DNA from: an uncultured Muribaculaceae bacterium
Lineage (GTDB): Bacteria; Bacteroidota; Bacteroidia; Bacteroidales; Muribaculaceae
Length of the DNA: 11,192 nt
Direction: 5' to 3'
NCBI GenBank assembly: GCA_910586175.1
Contig: CAJUIJ010000081.1
Span: 1 to 11,192 of the forward strand
Shown piece after piece: positions 1 through 6,216 of the stretch. How positions within the stretch are numbered: the stretch's first letter is position 1; each line of letters opens with the position of its first letter. The position numbers were made by a program, and so were the translations under genes. The notes under the pieces were generated by a model. It searched no databases. It was not told the origin of the DNA and saw nothing but the letters and a program-made list of their open reading frames with translations.

Positions 1-2117
1 ACCCATGGCTTGAGCCATACGCAGGGGCCATAGAGGGACGACATCATGATGTGGTGCGCAAACTTGAGGAACTTACCGCCAATACAGACGGCAGCCTCAA
101 AAAATTCGCGAACGCATATAATTACTTCGGTTTGCACAGGGAGAAATCGGGCAAGTGGACATTCAGGGAGTATGCACCCAATGCCACCAAGATATATATC
201 ATCGGCACGATGAACGACTGGAGCGACAAGGCCGAATATGAACTGAAGCCGGTAGGCAACGGCAACTGGGAGGTAAAACTCCCTGCCGACGCACTTCACC
301 ACGGTGACCTCTATAAATTGCACATGTATTGGAACGGCGGCGAGGGAGAACGACTCCCTGCATATGCACGCCGCGTGGTGCAGGACAACGATACAAAGAT
401 ATTCTCGGCTGAGGTTTACGCTCCGGAGCATCCATACCAGTTCAAGATGAAGAAATTCACGCCCGACACGAAACCGCTTCTTATATATGAAGCGCACATC
501 GGCATGGGCGAGAATAAGGAAGGCGTGGGCACCTACGACGAGTTCAGGCGCAATGTGCTGCCACGCATAGCCAAGGATGGCTACAATACCATTCAGCTGA
601 TGGCAATTCAGGAGCATCCATATTACGGCTCATTCGGCTACCACGTGAGCAACTTCTATGCAGCCTCCTCACGATTCGGCACCCCCGACGAGTTGAAACG
701 GCTCATCGATGACGCGCACGAGATGGGCATTGCGGTAATCATGGACATAGTGCACTCACACGCAGTGAAAAACGAACTCGAAGGTCTCGGACGTTTCGAC
801 GGTTCTTACGACCTCTACTTCTACGGAGACTCACGCCGCGAGCATCCGGCATGGGACTCACTCTGCTTCGACTATGGCAAGAACTCCGTGCTGCACTTCC
901 TGCTATCCAACTGCAAATTCTGGCTCGATGAATATAAATTCGACGGCTTCCGCTTCGACGGTGTGACTTCGATGCTATATTACAACCATGGCCTTGGTAA
1001 AGCATTCGGCGGCTATGGCGACTACTATGACGGAGGCCAGGATGTCAATGCTTTGGTGTATCTTTCGCTTGCCAACATACTGATTCATGAAGTCAACCCG
1101 AAAGCTATCACAATAGCCGAGGAGATGAGCGGCATGCCGGGTCTGGCCGCGAAGTTTGAGGATGGCGGCATGGGCTTCGACTATCGCCTGGCAATGGGCA
1201 TACCCGACTATTGGATTAAAATGATTAAGGAGAAGAAGGATGAAGATTGGCATCCGACCTCGATATTCTGGGAACTGACCAACCGCCGCTCAGACGAGAA
1301 GACCGTAAGCTACTGCGAGAGCCATGACCAGGCGCTTGTGGGCGACAAGACCATCATATTCCGGCTGATAGACAAAGAGATGTATTGGCACATGATGGTT
1401 GGAGACAACAATGGCGTGGTGGCAAGGGGCATAGCGCTACACAAGATGATACGTTTGGTGACATTAGCCTCAATCAACGGTGGCTACCTCAACTTCATGG
1501 GCAATGAGTTCGGACATCCCGAATGGATAGACTTCCCGCGCGAAGGAAATGGCTGGAGTTATAAATATGCACGCAGGCAGTGGGATCTTGTGGACCGCGA
1601 AGACCTGCAATATAAGTATCTCAACGGCTTCGACAACGCGATGATTGAGCTTGTGTCGGGCGTATATGACTTCCAGGCCCTACCGGTTGAGAAACTTTGG
1701 GAGAAAGATGACGACCAGGTGCTGGCCTTCCGCAGGGGCGACCTTATCTTCGTGTTCAACTGGAGTCCCAACCGCTCGTTCGACGGCTACGGCTTCTTGG
1801 CTCCGGCCGGCGAATATGAGGTGGTGCTTGACTCAGATTCACCCGACTTCGGGGGTATGGGCTTTGTGGATGACAGTGTGCGCCACTTCACGCAGCCGGA
1901 TCCGCTCTACACACCGGCCGGCAAAGGATGGCTGAAGATGTATCTGCCCGCACGCACCGCCCAGGTGCTCCGCATGGTGCGTCCGCAACCTGAAGGTGTG
2001 GCAAAGAAGAGAGTCGCCGCCAAGAAAACCGGCACAGCCAAGAAGGCAGAAACTACAAAAAAAGGATGCACCTCAAAGAAGGCATGTGCCACAAAAAAGC
2101 AAAAAAAGGATGAATAA
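1..2117 (+). CDS. glgB: 1,4-alpha-glucan branching enzyme (GH13_8 type), 5' truncated by the window
   Basis: Transfers glucan segments to create alpha-1,6 branches in glycogen. The frame stays open upstream of the GTG at 51 to the window edge and reads PWLEPYAGAIEGRHHD, which resembles the N-terminus of Bacteroidetes branching enzymes, so the true start lies outside and GTG 51 is only an internal codon. Numbering from that GTG: a CBM48-like beta-sandwich at about 26-113, then the GH13 barrel with the DIVHSH motif (D232), GFRFDG with the predicted nucleophile D303, IAEEMSG with acid/base E357, and ESHDQ with D426. An all-beta C-terminal domain covers about 565-645. The long conserved runs around YGSFGYH and GNEFGHPEWIDF are typical of the eukaryote-like subfamily. 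Residues 650-688 form an unusual tail of lysine doublets spaced every six residues. The last 8 nt overlap cmk. The family call is firm; the role in glycogen is from homology. Confidence 0.95.
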   Translation, partial: PWLEPYAGAIEGRHHDVVRKLEELTANTDGSLKKFANAYNYFGLHREKSGKWTFREYAPNATKIYIIGTMNDWSDKAEYELKPVGNGNWEVKLPADALHHGDLYKLHMYWNGGEGERLPAYARRVVQDNDTKIFSAEVYAPEHPYQFKMKKFTPDTKPLLIYEAHIGMGENKEGVGTYDEFRRNVLPRIAKDGYNTIQLMAIQEHPYYGSFGYHVSNFYAASSRFGTPDELKRLIDDAHEMGIAVIMDIVHSHAVKNELEGLGRFDGSYDLYFYGDSRREHPAWDSLCFDYGKNSVLHFLLSNCKFWLDEYKFDGFRFDGVTSMLYYNHGLGKAFGGYGDYYDGGQDVNALVYLSLANILIHEVNPKAITIAEEMSGMPGLAAKFEDGGMGFDYRLAMGIPDYWIKMIKEKKDEDWHPTSIFWELTNRRSDEKTVSYCESHDQALVGDKTIIFRLIDKEMYWHMMVGDNNGVVARGIALHKMIRLVTLASINGGYLNFMGNEFGHPEWIDFPREGNGWSYKYARRQWDLVDREDLQYKYLNGFDNAMIELVSGVYDFQALPVEKLWEKDDDQVLAFRRGDLIFVFNWSPNRSFDGYGFLAPAGEYEVVLDSDSPDFGGMGFVDDSVRHFTQPDPLYTPAGKGWLKMYLPARTAQVLRMVRPQPEGVAKKRVAAKKTGTAKKAETTKKGCTSKKACATKKQKKDE

Positions 2118-2799
2118 GATAGTTATCGCCATAGATGGCTATTCATCGTCGGGCAAGAGCACTATGGCCCGCGAGCTCGCACGTCGCATCGGGTATGTCT
2201 ATGTGGACTCCGGTGCGATGTACAGGGCCGTGACACTCTATGCTATAGAGCATGGCATGGCCAAGGATGGTAAGGTAGACAGCAATGCACTCGTGGCTGC
2301 ACTACCGGAGATTAAGATATCATTTGAACCGGCAGGGGCCGATGGTGTGCAGCACACATTGCTCAACGGAAGGGATGTGGAGCGCGAAATACGCGACATG
2401 CAGGTGAGTTCGCTGGTCAGCCCTGTGGCGGTGATACCGGAGGTACGCGAGCATCTCGTGAAACTGCAACAAGAGGCCGGCAAGCATAAAGGCATCGTGA
2501 TGGATGGCCGCGACATCGGAACCACGGTGTTTCCCGATGCGGAGATGAAAGTGTTTGTCGACGCATCGCCCGAGGTCAGGGCCGAACGAAGACTTAAAGA
2601 ACTTGAGGCCAAGGGTGAGAATGTGAACTATGAAGAGGTGCTTGCCAACATAAAGGAGAGAGACCACATAGATAGCACACGCGAAGTTTCGCCACTGCGT
2701 AAGGCTTCCGACGCACATGTGCTCGACAACGACCACATGAATCACAAGCAGCAGATGCAATGGCTGCTCGATCTCTATAACGTGATTATTAACGAATAA
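2110..2799 (+). CDS. cmk: Cytidylate kinase
   Basis: Phosphorylates CMP and dCMP to the diphosphates using ATP, in the cytoplasm, feeding RNA, DNA and phospholipid synthesis. The 229-residue product has the usual length for bacterial Cmk. A P-loop GYSSSGKST lies at residues 10-18, followed by VDSGAMYRAVT and later DGRDIGTTVFPDA, both family hallmarks of the CMP-binding and catalytic core, then VDASPEVRAERR. The ATG at 2110 was chosen because the protein then begins MNKIVIAIDGYSS directly before the P-loop. The frame is open a further 38 codons upstream, but that stretch is only the other frame of the glgB lysine-rich tail. It overlaps glgB by 8 nt (ATGAATAA) and ispH begins 9 nt after its stop, so translational coupling and co-transcription are likely. 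Confidence 0.97.
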   Translation: MNKIVIAIDGYSSSGKSTMARELARRIGYVYVDSGAMYRAVTLYAIEHGMAKDGKVDSNALVAALPEIKISFEPAGADGVQHTLLNGRDVEREIRDMQVSSLVSPVAVIPEVREHLVKLQQEAGKHKGIVMDGRDIGTTVFPDAEMKVFVDASPEVRAERRLKELEAKGENVNYEEVLANIKERDHIDSTREVSPLRKASDAHVLDNDHMNHKQQMQWLLDLYNVIINE

Positions 2800-2808
2800 T
2801 AGCAGACT

Positions 2809-3693
2809 ATGGTGGTAGAGATAGATGAGAATTCAGGATTCTGTTTCGGTGTGGTGACAGCTATCGACAAGGCAGAGGCAGAGCTTACCCGAGGCAAAGG
2901 GCTGGCATGTCTGGGCGACATAGTGCACAACGCATCGGAAGTGGAACGGCTGAGGCTCCGTGGTCTTGACACCATAACCCATGAAGACCTGGAAGAGCTT
3001 CACGACAGCGCAGTGCTTCTGCGCGCGCATGGAGAGCCGCCATCAACCTATGAGCTTCTCAGACGCAACAACAACCGCGTGATTGACGCCACGTGCCCGG
3101 TAGTGCTTAGACTCCAGCAGCGCATCAAGCAAGCCTATGATGAGGCTAAGCAGCGATATGCAAACCGCCAGACACAGAGCATGCCACTGATATTGATATA
3201 TGGCAAGCATGGGCATGCTGAGGTGAATGGACTCGTAGGGCAGACAGAAGGCAATGCCGTAGTGGTGCAGGGCGTGGATGCTCTCAACGATATAGACCTC
3301 GACCGCGACATATTGCTCTACTCTCAGACCACCAAGAGCATAGAAGGCTTCAAGCATATTGTAGAGGAGATAAAAAAGCGCAAACGCAAGGGCACTTTTG
3401 AATATTTCGACACTATATGCAGGCAAGTGGCCACGCGTTCGGAGAAAATCAAGGGGTTCGCTGCGAGCCACGACACAGTAATCTTTGTGAGCGGGGCCAA
3501 GAGTTCAAACGGCAAGGTGCTGTTGGAGGAATGCCGCAAGGTGAACCCGCGCACATATGCCGTGACCGACGGCAATGAGGTGAAGCGGGAATGGATAGAG
3601 GGGGCACAAAGCATCGGCATATGCGGTGCTACTTCCACCCCGGCATGGCTGATGGAGGAAGTGCGCGAGGTGGTGATTGGTATGGAATCATAA
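2809..3693 (+). CDS. ispH: 4-hydroxy-3-methylbut-2-enyl diphosphate reductase
   Basis: The last enzyme of the MEP isoprenoid pathway, a [4Fe-4S] protein reducing HMBPP to IPP and DMAPP in the cytosol. At 294 residues it has normal length. All three cluster cysteines are visible: C12 in SGFCFGV, C96 in DATCPVV and C204 in TICRQVATR. Substrate-binding features include H40 (GDIVHN), H74 (RAHGEP), the GKHGHAEVNG segment with H136 and E138, the SSNGKVL segment near 232-238, and GATSTPAW near 273-280. In GHAEV an Ala replaces the Pro seen in the E. coli enzyme. The gene follows cmk by 9 nt, a linkage common in Bacteroidetes. Its product supplies the polyprenyl precursors used by MenA further along the window. 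Confidence 0.97.
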   Translation: MVVEIDENSGFCFGVVTAIDKAEAELTRGKGLACLGDIVHNASEVERLRLRGLDTITHEDLEELHDSAVLLRAHGEPPSTYELLRRNNNRVIDATCPVVLRLQQRIKQAYDEAKQRYANRQTQSMPLILIYGKHGHAEVNGLVGQTEGNAVVVQGVDALNDIDLDRDILLYSQTTKSIEGFKHIVEEIKKRKRKGTFEYFDTICRQVATRSEKIKGFAASHDTVIFVSGAKSSNGKVLLEECRKVNPRTYAVTDGNEVKREWIEGAQSIGICGATSTPAWLMEEVREVVIGMES

Positions 3694-3727
3694 TAAACTG
3701 AGATATAACAGACATAAACTGAGATAT
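3693..3727 (+). repeat. Imperfect 21-bp tandem duplication before tadA
   Basis: The 14-mer ATAAACTGAGATAT occurs at 3693-3706 and again at 3714-3727, exactly 21 bp apart. The first copy starts in the last base of the ispH stop codon. The second runs into the tadA start codon, whose G is the next base. The corresponding triplet in the first copy is ATA rather than ATG. It looks like a small tandem duplication of the translation start region; any regulatory role is unknown. Confidence 0.75.
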
Positions 3728-4172
3728 GATAGGCTACGATGAGAAATACATGCGGCTCGCTCTTGAAGAAGCGAAACAGGCCTATGATAAGGGGGAAATA
3801 CCGATAGGCGCTGTAGTGACAAGCAGGGGGAGAGTGGTGGGAAGAGGGCACAACATGACCGAGGCCCTCACCGATGTCACCGCACACGCCGAGATGATAG
3901 CCCTCACAGCTGCAAGCGAGACTTTGGGAGGCAAGTATCTGCCGGAGTGTACCATATATGTCACTGTGGAACCATGTACCATGTGTGCCGGGGCTTTGGG
4001 ATGGAGTCAAATCGGAAGGATTGTGTATGGTGCTTCCGATGAGAAAAGGGGATATTTCAACCATACGATGGCACGCAACAGTGCCCTGCACCCTAAAACC
4101 ATCGTCGAAGGGGGTGTGTTGGAGGATGAGTGCAGACAACTTATGCAAGACTTTTTCAAAAATCTACGCTGA
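3726..4172 (+). CDS. tadA: tRNA-specific adenosine deaminase (CDA fold)
   Basis: Deaminates the wobble adenosine of tRNA-Arg(ACG) to inosine, allowing CGU, CGC and CGA to be read by one tRNA. The 148-residue protein contains the zinc-deaminase signature: HAE at 54-56 (H54 zinc ligand, E56 proton shuttle) and PCTMC at 83-87 (C84 and C87 zinc ligands). GEIPIGAVV near 23-31 and the C-terminal helix after NHTMARNSALHP match TadA better than guanine or cytosine deaminases. The ATG at 3726 lies 32 nt past the ispH stop and gives the expected N-terminus just before the first helix (YMRLALEEA). It is probably the last gene of the glgB-cmk-ispH-tadA run, because the next gene is separated by a repeat-rich AT gap. 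Guanine deaminase is a less likely alternative. Confidence 0.93.
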   Translation: MIGYDEKYMRLALEEAKQAYDKGEIPIGAVVTSRGRVVGRGHNMTEALTDVTAHAEMIALTAASETLGGKYLPECTIYVTVEPCTMCAGALGWSQIGRIVYGASDEKRGYFNHTMARNSALHPKTIVEGGVLEDECRQLMQDFFKNLR

Positions 4173-4343
4173 ATAAATTTTAAAATTTGGAATTTAGAAT
4201 CTTTTGAATTTTTGAATTTAGATTTTATCGAAGAAGTTGTTTAAACAACTTCGAATTTAGAATTTAGAATTTGAAATTTTATATCTTTTGAATTTTATAA
4301 ATTTATGCATCGCCTTAATCGAACTATCTAACGACTTCATGAA
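4173..4343. repeat. AT-rich intergenic region with degenerate GAATTTAGAAT-type repeats
   Basis: This 171-bp gap between tadA and the ADP-ribosylglycohydrolase homologue is strikingly AT-rich compared with its flanks. The motif AATTTAGA(A)T recurs several times, at about 4191-4200, 4216-4224 and 4254-4271. The 14-mer ATCTTTTGAATTTT occurs at 4199-4212 and again at 4283-4296. A 20-bp perfect palindrome sits in the middle. I see no open frame of note and no tRNA-like structure. Near-matches to the Bacteroidetes -7 element are off by one in spacing, so no promoter is claimed. Confidence 0.7.
4233..4252. repeat. 20-bp perfect palindrome in the tadA downstream gap
   Basis: GAAGTTG, then TTTAAA, then CAACTTC is exactly self-complementary over 20 bp. 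It could form a 7-bp stem in RNA, but the sequence that follows is GAATTTAG rather than a U-tract, so it is a poor intrinsic terminator. A dimeric regulator's operator is equally possible. It lies 61 bp after tadA and 91 bp before the next start codon. Confidence 0.7.
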
Positions 4344-5315
4344 ATGAAAGAGAACAGAATCAATCTTAGATCTAAAATGCGCGGCGCTGTAGTGGGCTTC
4401 GCATTTGGAGAGGCATTGGGCTATGGCACAGAATTCATGACCCGCCAACAGGTGCGCACATATTATCCGGGTGGATTACGCGAATTCAGCCAGATAATCA
4501 GAGATGCGCATCGCAGTCAGCGCAAACGTGGTGAACCGGGTCATGAGACCAGGATGCTCTCAACCATGGCAGAGACATTTCTCAAAGAGGGGAAATTCGA
4601 TATACGGGTGCTGGCTCGCAAGTTTAAGCAATGGCTCGCTACGGTGGAGAGCGATTATCCGGCGATAATACCGGTGATTTGTATGACTCCCGGATGGGAG
4701 GAGAATCCCGTGGCTACAGCCCATAAGGTGTGGCATGAACGTAACATCAGGGAAGCTTCAAACGAAGCACTGCCACGCGGCATACTCGCAGCGATTATAA
4801 GCAACGAGAAAGATATGGCTGAAAACACCCGCAAGTTGGTGCTTATGACCAATGATGACTCCCGCTGTCTTGCCACTACGATGATGATCGCCACGATGAT
4901 CTCCAAACTGCTTTATGAAGACCGGGAGGCCACATATGATGAGCTTGCGGAAATAGGAAGACGAATTGATCCCCGCACACTGCATTATCTCGAGAAAGCA
5001 TATGAGGGCGACATATATTCGCTGAAGGTGGATGATGAGGAGACTCAGTGCTGGACCCGCAAGTCTACAGCGGCAGCATTGTGGGGATTACGGCATGGCA
5101 AGGATGCTGCCGACAGCATATTCAAAGTGGTTGACCTTGGAGGCGACAGCGACAATAATGCTGCAATAGTCGGCTCCATGGTGGGTATCAAGTATGGATA
5201 TGAGGCACTCCCTGAAGAGAAAGAGAAACTGATCGGACTTGATGGACTTATTGACGTCGCCGACAAACTTTGTGACTTAATAAAAGAGAGAGAGAAGATA
5301 GCTGAAGATGAATAA
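4344..5315 (+). CDS. ADP-ribosylglycohydrolase (DraG/ARH) family protein with altered metal motif
   Basis: The all-helical ADP-ribosylglycohydrolase fold is recognised from GAVVGFAFGEALGYGTEF (residues 14-31, with E30 at the usual glutamate), EASNEALPRG (137-146), LMTNDDSRCLATTM (167-180), TRKSTAAALWGL (238-249) and the hallmark GGDSDNNAAIVG (266-277). Characterised members use two Mg ions to remove ADP-ribose from proteins or small molecules. Their first motif is normally T-[D/N]-D-T-x-M, but here residues 66-71 read GHETRM, so the Thr is Gly and the two acidic positions are His and Glu. In the last motif D268 and D270 remain, but the following Thr is Asn271. The substrate cannot be predicted, and activity may be changed or lost. 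The length of 323 residues fits a complete protein. Its last 8 nt overlap menA, so it is probably co-expressed with menA and dnaB without an obvious functional link. Confidence 0.85.
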   Translation: MKENRINLRSKMRGAVVGFAFGEALGYGTEFMTRQQVRTYYPGGLREFSQIIRDAHRSQRKRGEPGHETRMLSTMAETFLKEGKFDIRVLARKFKQWLATVESDYPAIIPVICMTPGWEENPVATAHKVWHERNIREASNEALPRGILAAIISNEKDMAENTRKLVLMTNDDSRCLATTMMIATMISKLLYEDREATYDELAEIGRRIDPRTLHYLEKAYEGDIYSLKVDDEETQCWTRKSTAAALWGLRHGKDAADSIFKVVDLGGDSDNNAAIVGSMVGIKYGYEALPEEKEKLIGLDGLIDVADKLCDLIKEREKIAEDE

Positions 5316-6201
5316 AAGATGCAAGGCCTGGATAGAGGCTATGCGACTGCATACGCTGCCGGTTTCGGTGGCGGGTGTGCTGACAGGTGGCGGATGTGCC
5401 GCCTATTATCGGGCATTCTCATGGCTCCCATTTCTGATTTGCCTCGCTTTTGCAGTCTGCGCTCAGATTGTGTCAAACTTCGCCAACGAATATTTCGACT
5501 ACCGCAACGGTCTTGACCGTAAGGGACGCGAAGGATTCAAGCGAGGGGTGACAGAGGGTGACATCAGGCCCGAAGCCATGCTACGCGCCACTTTGGGCTT
5601 GCTCGGATTCACCTGCCTTATAGGATGCTCGCTGATATATTGGGGAGGCTTGTGGATGATTCCTGTGGGAATCGCCATTGCGATATTCGCATTAGCATAC
5701 AGCACCGGCCCCTACCCTCTCTCGCACCATGGGTGGGGCGAGGTGGCGGTTGTGATATTTTTCGGCATAGTGCCGGTGCTCTTCACCACATATGTGCAGA
5801 CTCAATCATGGTCTATGCTCCCGGTGGCATTCCCTCTATCGCTCGCCATAGGCTTGATGGGAGCCAATGTATTGGTTGTCAACAATTATCGCGACATCGA
5901 AGATGACCGTGCGGTGGGCAAACGCACGTTGGCCGTAAGGTGGGGCAAAAAGGGTGTGCTTAACCTTTATCTTGCCAACGGTTTTGCGGCATTGCTTTGC
6001 ATTGAGATTGCTACGGCTTTACGCATAGGATTAATATGGCAGATTGGGGCTCTCGCCTATATCAACCTTCATTACATGATATGGATCAAGATGGCAGCCA
6101 GCAACGGACATGAGCTGAATCCACTTTTAGGCAAGACTGCCATGCTCATGGCCGGTGTCGCAGCATGGCTGCTTGTGGCATTGAGCTGCAACCCGATATA
6201 G
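5308..6201 (+). CDS. menA: 1,4-dihydroxy-2-naphthoate polyprenyltransferase
   Basis: An integral membrane UbiA-superfamily prenyltransferase that joins the polyprenyl chain to DHNA during menaquinone synthesis. The 297-residue protein is mostly hydrophobic helices. The two Mg-diphosphate motifs are visible: NFANEYFDYRNGLD at 57-70 and NNYRDIEDDRAVGKRTLAVRWG at 192-213, the latter strongly MenA-like. GPYPLSHHGWGEVAV near 134-148 is also a MenA feature. In motif 1 the usual N-D pair reads N-E (E61), while D64 and D70 are kept; this is a conservative change. The ATG at 5308 overlaps the upstream gene by 8 nt and gives a short N-terminus ahead of WIEAMRLHTLPVS, as in homologues. dnaB begins 15 nt after the stop. 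Other menaquinone genes are not in the window. Confidence 0.92.
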   Translation: MNKRCKAWIEAMRLHTLPVSVAGVLTGGGCAAYYRAFSWLPFLICLAFAVCAQIVSNFANEYFDYRNGLDRKGREGFKRGVTEGDIRPEAMLRATLGLLGFTCLIGCSLIYWGGLWMIPVGIAIAIFALAYSTGPYPLSHHGWGEVAVVIFFGIVPVLFTTYVQTQSWSMLPVAFPLSLAIGLMGANVLVVNNYRDIEDDRAVGKRTLAVRWGKKGVLNLYLANGFAALLCIEIATALRIGLIWQIGALAYINLHYMIWIKMAASNGHELNPLLGKTAMLMAGVAAWLLVALSCNPI

Positions 6202-6216
6202 TTATCATCACAAGAA

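Noticed and set aside
51..53. GTG as the start codon of the branching enzyme
   Set aside because: The frame is open to the window edge and the upstream residues (PWLEPYAGAIEGRHHD) match the family N-terminus, so the gene begins outside the window.
2320..2760. 146-codon open frame on the minus strand inside cmk
   Set aside because: It is antisense to a conserved kinase, with no upstream signals or family resemblance.
3324..4148. 274-codon open frame on the minus strand across ispH and tadA
   Set aside because: It lies antisense to two clearly conserved genes, spans their boundary, and its translation shows no recognisable domain.
4173..4343. CRISPR array or tRNA in the repeat-rich gap
   Set aside because: Repeats are short, degenerate and unevenly spaced with no unique spacers, and no cloverleaf or CCA end is visible.
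5285..5294. (AG)5 dinucleotide run near the 3' end of the ADP-ribosylglycohydrolase homologue as a phase-variation tract
   Set aside because: It is too short to be strongly slippery and encodes ordinary KEREK residues; at most it is a purine-rich sequence ahead of menA.
4344..6201. A defence or toxin-antitoxin module built on the ADP-ribosylglycohydrolase homologue
   Set aside because: No ADP-ribosyltransferase toxin partner is adjacent; its neighbours are menA and dnaB, which are housekeeping genes.
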